Of a DNA stretch of 56,354 nucleotides, positions 1 through 8,661 are shown piece after piece. The number at the start of each line of letters is the position of its first letter. Within the stretch, counting starts at the first letter, position 1. This DNA comes from Bacteroidota bacterium (GTDB taxonomy: Bacteria; Bacteroidota; Bacteroidia; Chitinophagales; Chitinophagaceae). Location: positions 1 through 56,354 of the forward strand of contig JAUZOA010000028.1 of assembly GCA_030706685.1 (NCBI GenBank), read 5' to 3'. Both the position numbers and the translations under genes were made by a program. The notes beneath the pieces were generated by a model. That model was given only the letters and a program-made list of their open reading frames with translations. It was not told where the DNA came from and did not search any database.

Positions 1-291
1 GGCGGAGGCATTTATCCTACAGAAGGTTTACCGCCCGATACCTGTGAACTGGTGAAAATGTACCTGCTGCCATCAGCCCGCGGCGTAGGCCTTGGCCGCA
101 CATTGATAGAAAAAAGCCTTGCCTTTGCCAAAGAGACGGGTTATAAAAACGTTTATCTCGAAAGTATGCCTGAATTGAAACAAGCCCTGAAAGTGTATGC
201 GAAATTTGGTTTTGAATATTTAAAAGGGCCGATGGGCAACAGCGGGCATACGGGTTGTAGTTTGTGGATGATCAAATCGTTTAAGGGTTGA
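1..291 (+). CDS. GNAT family N-acetyltransferase (C-terminal part, cut by window start)
   Basis: The reading frame is open from base 1, so the true start lies outside the window and only about 96 residues are visible. The segment MYLLPSARGVGLGRTLIEK matches the acetyl-CoA-binding motif A of GNAT enzymes (R/Q-x-x-G-x-G/A followed by a helix). It is followed by beta-5 'YKNVYLES' and the typical 'A..VYAKFGFEYL' motif B. These enzymes move an acetyl group from acetyl-CoA to an amine; the substrate here cannot be told. The gene converges on the SprT-like gene, and its last codons lie inside an inverted repeat (274-382). Confidence 0.85.
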   Translation, partial: GGGIYPTEGLPPDTCELVKMYLLPSARGVGLGRTLIEKSLAFAKETGYKNVYLESMPELKQALKVYAKFGFEYLKGPMGNSGHTGCSLWMIKSFKG

Positions 292-382
292 AGGGTTTAA
301 AGGTTATTTATAGAGGAAATGTCATTATAGAAAGGGCCAGTTTCATCTTTAAATAACCCTTAAACGATTTAAACCTTTAAAC
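274..382. repeat. Inverted repeat between convergent genes, probable bidirectional terminator
   Basis: A 16-bp perfect inverted repeat has arms at 274-289 (AAATCGTTTAAGGGTT) and 355-370. A second 11-bp pair, GTTTAAAGGTT (295-305) and AACCTTTAAAC (372-382), is interleaved with it. The left arm overlaps the last codons of the acetyltransferase gene and the right side ends just before the stop codon of the SprT-like gene. The position between two convergent genes suggests a shared terminator. The arms are AT-rich without a clean U-tract, so this is inference. Confidence 0.5.
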
Positions 383-385
383 GTC

Positions 386-1003
386 TCAAACAACTTCAAC
401 TTCATACACTGGACTAAACAAATAGACCCTCCCCGTTCCCACTTCTTTGCATTGAAAGCGTTTTCTTAGTTTTTTTCCTTTTTGAAATATACGGCCATCA
501 TTGGTCCGGAATACAGCATTCAACTCTACTTCTTCCACCAAAAGATATTTGTGACCGGCTTCATCATATTTTCGTAATACTCTCAGCAACCCGTCTTCGG
601 CGCAACTGCTTGCAGCAGGATTGCGAAGCGACAACAGGATTTCTCTTTCAATATCGGCGGGAAATGTATGATGTTTTAAAAACTGGTCGAGTAATTGAGC
701 ATATAGAGTTTTCCATTCCCGGCCATGTGCCATTACTTTATTGCCGAATTGTTCAAATGTCAGCAAATGGGCCAGCTCATGCAACAGGGTAACCAGGAAA
801 GAATATTTGTTCAGGTTGCCGTTGACACTTATCCGGTGATTGGTTTGATGCGTCCGGTGGCGGTAATCACCGAGTATACTTTTTCTTTCCCGGGCAACGG
901 TGAGATGAACTTTGAACTGTCGCAGGTAGTTCAGCACCGGCTCGTAAGTACCCGGTGGAAGATAATCCTGCAATTGAGACATTGGTACTTCCTGCTTAGG
1001 CAT
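386..1003 (-). CDS. SprT-like zinc metalloprotease family protein
   Basis: A 205-residue protein with a zincin motif HELAHL at residues 75-80 (His75, Glu76, His79) and a likely third zinc ligand at His93 in 'MAHGREW', the arrangement of the SprT/Spartan (SprT-like) family. The C-terminal part holds beta-strand-like segments without the four-cysteine zinc ribbon seen in some relatives. Cellular role in bacteria is unclear; eukaryotic Spartan degrades DNA-protein crosslinks. The first ATG overlaps the stop of the upstream membrane protein by 8 bp, so the gene probably ends the bactofilin/AtpZ operon by translational coupling. An internal ATG at residue 8 is an alternative start. Confidence 0.85.
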   Translation of the reverse strand: MPKQEVPMSQLQDYLPPGTYEPVLNYLRQFKVHLTVARERKSILGDYRHRTHQTNHRISVNGNLNKYSFLVTLLHELAHLLTFEQFGNKVMAHGREWKTLYAQLLDQFLKHHTFPADIEREILLSLRNPAASSCAEDGLLRVLRKYDEAGHKYLLVEEVELNAVFRTNDGRIFQKGKKLRKRFQCKEVGTGRVYLFSPVYEVEVV

Positions 1004-1397
1004 TCTTCTTTTTCCTGAGTAATTTGGTTAGTGAAGATACTTCGATAGCCGTATAGACCACATAAAAACCCATACAGGCGAAGAGGGCGGGTTTATTGAC
1101 ATTCTTTTTGGTGGCCTGGATATAGATAAACGCGGCAATAGCGATGACGAAGAACTTGATCATAAAACTTCCGTACATGGCGCGGACAAAAGCATGGGGA
1201 TTATCCGATCCAAGTGCCCTTCGTGTAATCAAAAAGGAAAATAAACCAGCCACGAACAAAATCAAATTACCAGCGATCAGTACTTCCGCATCCACCGATT
1301 TTGCGGCCAGCCAGTTTTTTTCAATGATGAAAAAAGCATTCAGCAGAATAAACAGAATGATCATCGGGCGCAGGGGAGCGAAGCTATTTCGGTTCAT
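996..1397 (-). CDS. Small integral membrane protein of the AtpZ neighbourhood
   Basis: A 133-residue protein with about four predicted membrane helices (roughly residues 10-28, 40-58, 76-95 and 103-122) and a Lys-rich C-terminus (KLLRKKKNA). In many Bacteroidota an unnamed protein of this size and topology sits between AtpZ and ATP synthase subunit a, and I infer that this is the same family. Its start overlaps the end of AtpZ by 14 bp and its end overlaps the SprT-like start by 8 bp. An AtpI-like role (helping c-ring assembly, or a Mg/Ca channel) is only a guess by position. Confidence 0.75.
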   Translation of the reverse strand: MNRNSFAPLRPMIILFILLNAFFIIEKNWLAAKSVDAEVLIAGNLILFVAGLFSFLITRRALGSDNPHAFVRAMYGSFMIKFFVIAIAAFIYIQATKKNVNKPALFACMGFYVVYTAIEVSSLTKLLRKKKNA

Positions 1398-1623
1398 CTT
1401 TTTTAGGTTTACCTGTTTCTCTTACCAGTTTATAAAAAATACCGCCTAAGACGGCCAAAGGTAAGACACAGGCAAACAATGGAGAAGTATGAAGCCATTT
1501 ATCAGCTTTCAAACCGGCAAACACCGATAGCCCGATAGCAACGAATAGTTGCGTACCGAGTCCGGCATAGCGAAACAGGTCACTATTGTTATTCTTATTG
1601 GGCGACTGCCTGGGGCTGTCCAT
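1384..1623 (-). CDS. atpZ: AtpZ/AtpI family protein
   Basis: A 79-residue protein with two membrane helices (about 21-38 and 48-65) and polar ends. The segment 'RYAGLGTQLFVAIGLSVFAGLKADKWL' (first helix and connecting loop) is the family signature. AtpZ/AtpI proteins accompany F-type ATP synthase genes and are linked to c-ring assembly and Mg2+ supply. Here the ATP synthase genes do not follow within the window; the next genes are the 133-residue membrane protein and an SprT-like protease. The start codon lies 29 bp inside the end of the bactofilin gene, implying coupled translation. Confidence 0.85.
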   Translation of the reverse strand: MDSPRQSPNKNNNSDLFRYAGLGTQLFVAIGLSVFAGLKADKWLHTSPLFACVLPLAVLGGIFYKLVRETGKPKKDEPK

Positions 1624-2044
1624 TCTTGTTCATCTCAACAACATTCCTGCTGACCGGGCTCACAGCGCTGGCGCCTGCACCCATATAGCATTGGCCATTA
1701 AATGTGGCAGTAGGTTCTACCTGCAGTTTTCCTGCATGCAGGTTGCCTTTTACTACACATTCGCCGCGCAATTGCAGCAGGTCTTTTGTCTTCACATCAC
1801 CGGTAACCTTACCTACAATATCGGCCTGGTTGCCGGTAACATTTCCTTCCACTACTCCATTGGCGCCAATGACTATTTTAGCAGCGCTCGTTACGTTTCC
1901 GATGATCGTACCATCGATCCGGAGATCACTGTTACTGCTGATATCGCCTTTGAGAGTTGTTCCGGCACTTACGAGTGTAGCGCCGCCGTTACCGTTAGAG
2001 GTTTTTTCGGGTAGCATGTCGGTTTTTTTTTTAGAGTTAAACAT
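1595..2044 (-). CDS. Bactofilin (polymer-forming cytoskeletal protein)
   Basis: A 149-residue protein with a central right-handed beta-helix region (about residues 22-125) made of short repeating strands such as 'TTLKGDISSNSDLRIDGTIIGNV', 'KIVIGANGVVEGNVTG' and 'VKGNLHAGKLQVEP', the hallmark of the bactofilin domain (DUF583). The N- and C-terminal tails are polar and probably disordered, which is usual. Bactofilins form nucleotide-free filaments at the inner membrane and often guide peptidoglycan enzymes. The upstream gene encodes a membrane stub related to the N-terminal part of M23 peptidases, a frequent bactofilin partner. Confidence 0.92.
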   Translation of the reverse strand: MFNSKKKTDMLPEKTSNGNGGATLVSAGTTLKGDISSNSDLRIDGTIIGNVTSAAKIVIGANGVVEGNVTGNQADIVGKVTGDVKTKDLLQLRGECVVKGNLHAGKLQVEPTATFNGQCYMGAGASAVSPVSRNVVEMNKNGQPQAVAQ

Positions 2045-2152
2045 AGGTTGTGATTTATTATTTTTTCCGGCGGACCGTTCCTCCGAAAAGTAAAAAACTT
2101 TTTTCGGCTTTTCGCCTTTATTATCGTCTTTCTTCTATTATTCCCCGGGTCG

Positions 2153-2548
2153 TCAATCATCAGAGATATCGTCTTTCGGCACCTTCAACTGCGTGGTATC
2201 CAGCGAGGAAGCCGTGTCACCCCCCAGTACTTTTTTGATATTATCAATATATTTCGCCTGGTATCCTACCTGCTTCTCCAATGAGTCCACCCTGTATTTC
2301 ATCTGCTGGTACTCACGTCCTATCTTCAGATCATCATATCCCGGGATGTAATATTTGAGGGGGGTGAAAATGATCAGGGCCACTGTCAGCCCTACCAACA
2401 GTACAAAAACTGTGCTCAAAGCAACATAAACGCTTAAACGGGATAATTTAAATGTCACAACTTCCTCATAGGTATCATCATTCATAACTACCAGCCGGTA
2501 GCGGTTTCGAAGCCGTTTCAGGGTAGAGCCGGCATCCAGTTTTGCCAT
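2153..2548 (-). CDS. Membrane-anchored coiled-coil stub resembling the N-terminus of an M23 peptidase
   Basis: A 131-residue protein with a short cytoplasmic segment (1-43), one membrane helix (about 44-68), the conserved-looking 'FTPLKYYIPGY' just after it, and a coiled coil ('YQQMKYRVDSLEKQVGYQAKYIDNIKKVL') in the periplasm. This arrangement matches the N-terminal anchor of Bacteroidota M23 endopeptidases that lie beside bactofilin genes. The LytM catalytic domain (HxxxD and HxH zinc motifs) is absent: the frame stops after 'KDDISDD' and the 108 bp to the bactofilin start do not encode it. It could be a scaffold linking bactofilin to another hydrolase, or a truncated gene. Confidence 0.7.
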   Translation of the reverse strand: MAKLDAGSTLKRLRNRYRLVVMNDDTYEEVVTFKLSRLSVYVALSTVFVLLVGLTVALIIFTPLKYYIPGYDDLKIGREYQQMKYRVDSLEKQVGYQAKYIDNIKKVLGGDTASSLDTTQLKVPKDDISDD

Positions 2549-2642
2549 AGTTAAGTTTTAAAGGCTTTAAAGGTAAGGAATGCGTCCCGATAGTTTTCGG
2601 GGTAATCAGGCCATTCTTTAAACGTAATTGTGCCTAAAAAAA

Positions 2643-2670
2643 TTGGCCTATTTTTATACTAAAATATTTG
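2643..2670 (+). promoter_or_regulatory. Putative Bacteroidota promoter for the PorW/SprE gene
   Basis: TTG at 2643-2645 and AATATTTG at 2663-2670 are separated by 17 bp. This fits the Bacteroidota consensus TTG-N17-20-TAnnTTTG with one mismatch. The start codon at 2707 lies 36 bp downstream. Confidence 0.45.
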
Positions 2671-2706
2671 AATTTCAGTTATTAAGAATTTAGTTTGAGA
2701 CGGAAA

Positions 2707-5679
2707 ATGCTTTCTACCCGATATATCAGGACTACTGCTTTATTGTTCATTATCCTTTGCCGGCTTGCGCCTTCATCCTTTGGACAATATGGGATCAGTT
2801 TTGATATTAAAAAACCGAAAGAATACGAAAACCGGACCCTCCGCTCCGAAAAATCAGATAAGAAGAAATTCAAGTTTCCAACCCGCTTTATCCAGAATAC
2901 CGTTACGCATTACAATTACTTCTTCAACGCTAATAATAAGCTCAACGAAGTACTCGAAAAAGCCAAAGCGACATTTAAAGAGGATTATTCACAGTTATTG
3001 CCCTTTTACAACTACAGTCTTGACGCGACAGCCAGGGATAGCATCCAACTGGACTCCATCGCTTATAAATCGCAGGCAGGGCTTGCACTGCATGATCTTC
3101 GTAATGACTGGGCCGATAATTTATACCTGCTCTGGGGCGCATCCTATTACCTGCAAAAACAATTTGATTCAGCCTACCTGATGTTCCAGTTCATCAACTA
3201 TGCTTTTGCCCAAAAAGAAAAAGACGGCTATTATATGAATATCGGCAGCAGGCAGGATGGTAATAGTGCTTTCAGTATCGCTACAAAAGAAAAGAACAGT
3301 TTGGCCAGGAGGGTTTTTTCTGAACCACCCAGCCGCAATGATGCTTTTATATGGCAGATAAGAAATTTTCTCGCCCAGGACCAGTTTGCGGAAGCCGCCA
3401 GTCTTATCATTACCCTCAGAAATGATCCTGCCTTTCCCGAACGTTTGCAAAATGACCTGGAAGAAGTGGATGCGTACTGGTTTTATAAACAACACATGTG
3501 GGATAGTTGTGCCGCTCACCTTGTCAATGCGCTCAGCAATACAACTAATAAACAGGAAACAGCACGATGGGAATATTTGCTGGCACAACTATACGAAATG
3601 ACCGGCAAGTATAAAGAATCCGAAGAATATTATACAAAATCCATCCATCATACCACGGACCCGATGCTGGATATCTACGCAAGGCTTTTTTCCATACGTG
3701 TACATAAAGACGACAGCAAAGATTATATTGAAAAAAATATCACTACCCTGGTCAGGATGGCCAAAAGGGATAAATATGAGAATTACCGGGATATTATTTA
3801 CTACATGGCCGCGCAGATGGAACTGGAAAGAGGCAATATGGATGGCGCTTTGGCACTGCTGGCCAAAAGCACAAAATATGCTTCCAACGATCCGGCACAG
3901 CGAAACAGGGCATTTCTGCAACTGGCAGAATTATCTTTCAACAAGCACCAGTACCGTGATGCTTATAATTTCTATGATAGCCTTCGGATGGATGATCCCG
4001 CGTTGAAAGACCCCGAAGCCATTCAAAAAAGAAAAGGTATTTCGGGCAATATTGCTGCTAATCTTGAAATAATAGAAAGGCAGGATAGCCTGCAGCGCAT
4101 TGCAGGTTTACCGGAAGATGAAAGAAAAGAATTTGTCAGGAAAATCGTAAGGCAACTCCGCAAATTGCAGGGATTAAAAGAGGAGAGCAGTTCAACGGGC
4201 GCCGGCATACAGCTCGCCGGGCAAGATCAGCCCCCGCTTTTTCCTGCCGATAATACAAAAGGTGAATGGTATTTTTATAATCCTAATTCAAGACAAAAAG
4301 GAGCGTCTGATTTTAAAGCAAGATGGGGCACAAGACCCAACCAGGACAACTGGCGGCGAAGTACCGCGCTGGCAAATATCATAAGACCCGCTAATAACAG
4401 CGCGACGAGCGATCCTGCACTACGGTATGCATCCAACAAACCCAGTGAAGAGCCAACCGAAATCACCTTTGACGGGTTGTATGCCAGATTGCCCCTCACT
4501 CCTGCCCAGTTAAAACAGTCCAATGATTCCATCCAGGATGCGCTGTTTAATCTCGGCAAAATATATATCCAGGAAATTGAAGATTGTACCACAGGCACCG
4601 CGACTTTCGAACAACTCCGCCAACACTTCCCTCAATTTCCAAAGATGGACGAAGTATTATTCAATCTTTATTATTGCTATGATAAAAACGGGGAAACAGA
4701 AAAAGCAGCAGCTATAAAGAGGCTGATGAGTGAAAAATTCAATACCAGTAACTTCACAGCTATCGTAACGACCGGGAAAAATCCTCAGGCGAAAACAAGT
4801 AATAACGAGGCCACCAAAACATACGAAAAAATATATGACCTGTTCCTGGAAGGGAATTTTGATGAAGCCCTTGCCGAAAAGAAAGTGGCCGATAGCCTGT
4901 ACAGTAACAATTACTGGACACCTCAACTGCTATATATTGAATCGGTCTATTATATCAGGCAAAGACAGGACAGTACGGCGAAAGTTGTTTTGAATAATAT
5001 CATTAATGGTTTTCCGGGAACCCCTTTAGCCGCCAGGGCCACTACCCTGCTGAATGTATTGAACCGTCGCAAGCAAATAGAAACTGAATTGACAAATCTT
5101 GTTATTAATATGCCTGCCACGGATACTGCAAACCGGGCCAGGCAGGCTCCTTTTAATAATACGACTCAACAACCTCTTGCATCAAAAGATAGCCTTACCA
5201 ATCAAAAGACTGCACAAGTTCCGCCGGTTATAAATAATAATAAGCCGGCTACCGATACTTCTGCTAAAAAACCATTGCCGCCGCCTGTAACCGGCAATTA
5301 TGCTTTTACTCCTGAAACACCTCATTATGTGGTAGTAGTGCTCAATAAAGTAGACCGCATCTTTGTAAATGAAGCAAAGAATGCATTTAGCCGCTACGAC
5401 AAGAGTAGTTATTACAACAAGCAGATGAATGAGGAGCTTGTCGACATAGATAATGATAACCGTCTTTTACTGATAAGTCCTTTCAAAAACGCGCAGGAGG
5501 CACTCGATTATGTTGATAAAACCCGGCCTGTTACTTCTACGCAAATTGTGCCCTGGCTCAAAGGAGGCAAGTATTCTTACTCGATCATCAGCGAAAGGAA
5601 CCTGGAATTGCTGAAGAACAGCAAGGATATAGATAAATACAAACAATTCCTGGACAAGTATATTCCCGGCAGATTTTAA
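2707..5679 (+). CDS. porW: Type IX secretion system PorW/SprE-like TPR protein
   Basis: A 990-residue exported protein with a signal peptide (about 1-27, ending 'SSFGQ'). The early segment 'RFIQNTVTHYNYFFNANNKLNEVLEKAK' followed by 'LLPFYNYSLDAT' is characteristic of the PorW/SprE family. Several TPR-type helical repeats follow (for example around 'RWEYLLAQLYEMTGKYKESEEYYTKSI'), then a disordered Pro/Thr/Asn linker near residues 800-870 and a compact alpha/beta C-terminal domain. PorW/SprE is needed for T9SS function and gliding in Bacteroidota, linking the secretion motor to outer-membrane parts. A TTG 12 bp upstream is in frame, but the ATG at 2707 gives a better signal peptide. Two T9SS cargo genes lie in this window. 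Confidence 0.8.
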   Translation: MLSTRYIRTTALLFIILCRLAPSSFGQYGISFDIKKPKEYENRTLRSEKSDKKKFKFPTRFIQNTVTHYNYFFNANNKLNEVLEKAKATFKEDYSQLLPFYNYSLDATARDSIQLDSIAYKSQAGLALHDLRNDWADNLYLLWGASYYLQKQFDSAYLMFQFINYAFAQKEKDGYYMNIGSRQDGNSAFSIATKEKNSLARRVFSEPPSRNDAFIWQIRNFLAQDQFAEAASLIITLRNDPAFPERLQNDLEEVDAYWFYKQHMWDSCAAHLVNALSNTTNKQETARWEYLLAQLYEMTGKYKESEEYYTKSIHHTTDPMLDIYARLFSIRVHKDDSKDYIEKNITTLVRMAKRDKYENYRDIIYYMAAQMELERGNMDGALALLAKSTKYASNDPAQRNRAFLQLAELSFNKHQYRDAYNFYDSLRMDDPALKDPEAIQKRKGISGNIAANLEIIERQDSLQRIAGLPEDERKEFVRKIVRQLRKLQGLKEESSSTGAGIQLAGQDQPPLFPADNTKGEWYFYNPNSRQKGASDFKARWGTRPNQDNWRRSTALANIIRPANNSATSDPALRYASNKPSEEPTEITFDGLYARLPLTPAQLKQSNDSIQDALFNLGKIYIQEIEDCTTGTATFEQLRQHFPQFPKMDEVLFNLYYCYDKNGETEKAAAIKRLMSEKFNTSNFTAIVTTGKNPQAKTSNNEATKTYEKIYDLFLEGNFDEALAEKKVADSLYSNNYWTPQLLYIESVYYIRQRQDSTAKVVLNNIINGFPGTPLAARATTLLNVLNRRKQIETELTNLVINMPATDTANRARQAPFNNTTQQPLASKDSLTNQKTAQVPPVINNNKPATDTSAKKPLPPPVTGNYAFTPETPHYVVVVLNKVDRIFVNEAKNAFSRYDKSSYYNKQMNEELVDIDNDNRLLLISPFKNAQEALDYVDKTRPVTSTQIVPWLKGGKYSYSIISERNLELLKNSKDIDKYKQFLDKYIPGRF

Positions 5680-5987
5680 CCTCATCCCGCCAGGGACAGA
5701 CCAGGACGCAGGTATTCGCCGGGAAGGCGGAAAGACGGAAAGTAATGTTTTTCAAGCTATCTTTTCTAAGCGCTTTATCGTCTTCCCGGCATTTAAATTT
5801 CTTATCAATTTTCGGTCACCTCCGGGGAGAATTGGGAAAAAATTAATTAAGGACATTATAAGGCCGAAAAGGTTTTTCTTATTTTCGACAATGATTTTAC
5901 GGGAAAGTTACGGCGTGGCACGGTTGCTGTACAAAAATCTCTTCGAATAAGCAGTTACTCCTTCTTTATAATGACAACCATTTTTTT
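5680..5987. other. Spacer before PBP1A with one inverted repeat
   Basis: No gene is seen in these 308 bp. A 9-bp inverted repeat, GCCGGGAAG (5718-5726) and CTTCCCGGC (5782-5790), surrounds purine-rich DNA. It has a long loop (55 nt), so it is a weak terminator candidate for the PorW gene. The sequence just upstream of PBP1A is AT-rich, and TATTTTCG near 5879 resembles a -7 box with one mismatch. Confidence 0.4.
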
Positions 5988-8408
5988 ATGAAAAAATCAG
6001 TCCGCATATTCTGGCGAGTCTTTCTCATCGGTTTCTGCGCTTTGATCCTGTTGATCGCACTCGCCAATTTTGGGGTATTCGGCAAGATGCCTTCCCTGAA
6101 GGATCTTGAAAACCCGTCTATGCAACAGGCATCTGAAGTATATGCGGCAGATGGAACATTGATGGGTAAGTATTATACGGAAAACGGGAACAGGAGCGTC
6201 GTCAAATACCGTGATATTTCCAAACATGTCATAAATGCCCTGATCGCGACAGAAGACAAGCGCTTCTATGAACATTCAGGTATTGACATGAAAGGAACTA
6301 TGCGGGCCGTCTTTTTATTGGGCAGCAAAGGAGGCGGCAGTACGATTACCCAGCAGCTGGCCCTTGCTCTCTTTAACCAACGGGCTTCCAATAAAGCGAT
6401 CCGGGTAATTCAAAAATTGAAAGAATGGATCATCTCCATCAAACTGGAACGCAATTTTACCAAAGAAGAGATCCTTGCTTTATACCTGAATGCAGTTCCT
6501 TTTTCGGATAATGTGTATGGAATCCGGAATGCTTCCAGAACTTTTTTTCAAAAAGAACCCGACCAGTTAAATGTAGAAGAAGCTGCTCTTTTGGTGGGCA
6601 TGATCAATGGCCCCGGTGTATATAATCCGCGGCGTTATCCGAAAGCAGCCAAAGATCGCCGCGATCTTGTCATCAACCGGATGCTGGAAAACAATTCCCT
6701 ATCCGCTGACGAAGCAGCAAAGGCGAAGGCAAAGCCGATCGATATGAGTCACTATCGAAAAATGGATGAGAATACAGGCTATGCGCCTTATTTCCGTGAA
6801 ATATTAAAAGACGAGATCAAAACAGCTTTAAAAGATGTCAAAAAACCTAATGGCGATTCTTATGGTATCTATGAAGATGGTCTGAAAATATATACAACTA
6901 TCAATCCCCGCATGCAGGAATACGCGGAAGAAGCTGTAGCCGCCCAGTTGCCTGTGTTGCAAAAAGCATTGAATCAGCGACCCATTGTAAAGAATGGTAC
7001 GATCTGGAAAGACCATCCCGAAGTATTGGAAAAAGCGATGAAAGAAAGTGATCGCTGGAGGAACCTGGAAGATGAGGGACTGAGCGATAAAGAGATCAAA
7101 GCTACTTTTTTCCAGAAAGTACCTATGAAGATATTTGCCTGGAATGCCAATCGGGAAAAAGATACTGTCATGACTCCCTATGATTCTATCAAATATCACC
7201 GGCAAATGATACAATCCGCTTTTATGGTCATGGATCCTGTCACCGGTGAAGTAAAAGCATGGGTAGGCGGTATTAATTTCAAAACCTACAAATACGATCA
7301 TGCCAACCTGAAAACCAAACGGCAAGTCGGGTCTTCCATCAAACCTTATTTGTATACCCAGGCCATAGAAGAAAGAGGTTTTACACCTGAAACCATTTGT
7401 GATAACCAACCGCAATTTTTTGAGGGTAATGGCTGGGTGCCTGCCGGAAGAAAATGTATTGGCCCCGCCCAGGTAACGATGGCCGGAGCTTTGGCCCATT
7501 CATTGAATTGCGCGAGTGCTTATATCATGAAACAAGTAGGTCCTCAACCGTTTGCTGATTTCTTATCAAGATTAAATCTTCCGACTAAGGTGGATGTAGT
7601 TCCATCGCTGGCACTCGGCGCCTGTGATCTTTCTTTATTCGAAATGATGTGGGGCTACAGCATTTTTGCCGGGCACGGTTTTTCTACAAAACCTTATTTT
7701 ATCAGCCGGATTGAAGACAGGAATGGTAATGTTATTAAACGGTTTGACTACAGCACTAATCGTAAAGAGGCAATCAGTGAAGTAACTTCCTATAAAATGT
7801 GCCAGATGATGCAGGGCACGGTTGATGTCGGAACTGCAGCCGGGCTTCGCGCCAGGCTGGGAGCCGCTGAAATGGGCGGTAAAACAGGCACCACCAATGA
7901 TAATGCCGATGCATGGTTCATGGGATATACACCGCAATTATTGGGAGGAGTATGGGTAGGATGCGATGACCGTTTTATCCGCAACGAAGGCGCAGGCGGA
8001 TTTGGCGGAGCCGCAGCAAGACCGGTATGGGAAGCTTTTTTTCAGAAAGTATATGCGGATAAATCACTTGGTATTGACAGGGATGCAAAGTTTGCCAAAC
8101 CCGCTGAAATGGAAAATGAAGTCAATAGCGCTGATATAGATATTTTGGTAGACAGTGTGCCCCCGGCGGGCCAGGGTGACGACTACGGTGTTGGAAATGA
8201 AAACGACTATAATACAAAGCATGACTATATTGGTCCCGAGTCAAAACCATTGCCACCCGATGAGAATAATCCGAAACCAGTCAAAAAAGACAGCGCTGCG
8301 ATCATAAAAAAAGAAGAAGCCCCGATCGGCGCCCCGGTCAAAGACCAAAAGAAAGGTGGTGGATTTTTGAGAAGATTATTCGGCAAAAAAGATAAGAACA
8401 AAAATTAA
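5988..8408 (+). CDS. mrcA: Bifunctional penicillin-binding protein 1A (transglycosylase/transpeptidase)
   Basis: An 806-residue class A PBP that polymerises glycan strands and cross-links peptides. It has one N-terminal membrane helix (about 8-28). The GT51 transglycosylase domain (about 50-230) shows 'ATEDKRFYEHSGID' with the catalytic Glu and 'GGSTITQQLALALF'. The transpeptidase domain (about 400-700) carries the S-x-x-K motif SSIK (Ser449 to Lys452) in 'RQVGSSIKPYLY', SLN in 'HSLNCASAY' and KTG in 'GGKTGTTND'. The tail after about residue 715 is acidic then Lys-rich and ends 'FLRRLFGKKDKNKN', a non-domain extension. The bactofilin cluster lies a few kb away, so a cell-wall theme is plausible. 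A clear terminator follows. Confidence 0.95.
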   Translation: MKKSVRIFWRVFLIGFCALILLIALANFGVFGKMPSLKDLENPSMQQASEVYAADGTLMGKYYTENGNRSVVKYRDISKHVINALIATEDKRFYEHSGIDMKGTMRAVFLLGSKGGGSTITQQLALALFNQRASNKAIRVIQKLKEWIISIKLERNFTKEEILALYLNAVPFSDNVYGIRNASRTFFQKEPDQLNVEEAALLVGMINGPGVYNPRRYPKAAKDRRDLVINRMLENNSLSADEAAKAKAKPIDMSHYRKMDENTGYAPYFREILKDEIKTALKDVKKPNGDSYGIYEDGLKIYTTINPRMQEYAEEAVAAQLPVLQKALNQRPIVKNGTIWKDHPEVLEKAMKESDRWRNLEDEGLSDKEIKATFFQKVPMKIFAWNANREKDTVMTPYDSIKYHRQMIQSAFMVMDPVTGEVKAWVGGINFKTYKYDHANLKTKRQVGSSIKPYLYTQAIEERGFTPETICDNQPQFFEGNGWVPAGRKCIGPAQVTMAGALAHSLNCASAYIMKQVGPQPFADFLSRLNLPTKVDVVPSLALGACDLSLFEMMWGYSIFAGHGFSTKPYFISRIEDRNGNVIKRFDYSTNRKEAISEVTSYKMCQMMQGTVDVGTAAGLRARLGAAEMGGKTGTTNDNADAWFMGYTPQLLGGVWVGCDDRFIRNEGAGGFGGAAARPVWEAFFQKVYADKSLGIDRDAKFAKPAEMENEVNSADIDILVDSVPPAGQGDDYGVGNENDYNTKHDYIGPESKPLPPDENNPKPVKKDSAAIIKKEEAPIGAPVKDQKKGGGFLRRLFGKKDKNKN

Positions 8409-8433
8409 ACGTACTTATAAATAGGTAATCGTG

Positions 8434-8464
8434 AAAGCTCCTGCAAAAGGCAGGAGCTTTTTTG
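8434..8464 (+). terminator. Rho-independent terminator after PBP1A
   Basis: An 11-bp perfect stem, AAAGCTCCTGC (8434-8444) and GCAGGAGCTTT (8450-8460), has a 5-nt loop and runs into a T tract. Confidence 0.9.
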
Positions 8465-8527
8465 TACAGGATTATTAAAAAGTTATTATAAAATCATATA
8501 TCGCTTTCTATCACCTGATTATAAGCA

Positions 8528-8558
8528 TTGCATATAAAAATCCAATCCCTTACCTTTG
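8528..8558 (+). promoter_or_regulatory. Bacteroidota-type promoter of the alpha-oxoamine synthase gene
   Basis: TTG (8528-8530) and TACCTTTG (8551-8558) are spaced by 20 bp, an exact match to TAnnTTTG. The start codon is about 100 bp downstream, which leaves a leader of roughly 95 nt. Confidence 0.6.
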
Positions 8559-8661
8559 CCGCATTCTTTTAACCATTGTTTTACTGATTAGCAGCACTAC
8601 TCTACTCCATTTTGAATAATTAATCACAGGGTAAAATCTGCAATCTAAAATTTGAAATTGC

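Noticed and set aside
6828-7499. 223-codon minus-strand ORF inside the PBP1A gene
   Set aside because: It is antisense to a gene with all catalytic motifs in frame, and its translation has no protein-like domain.
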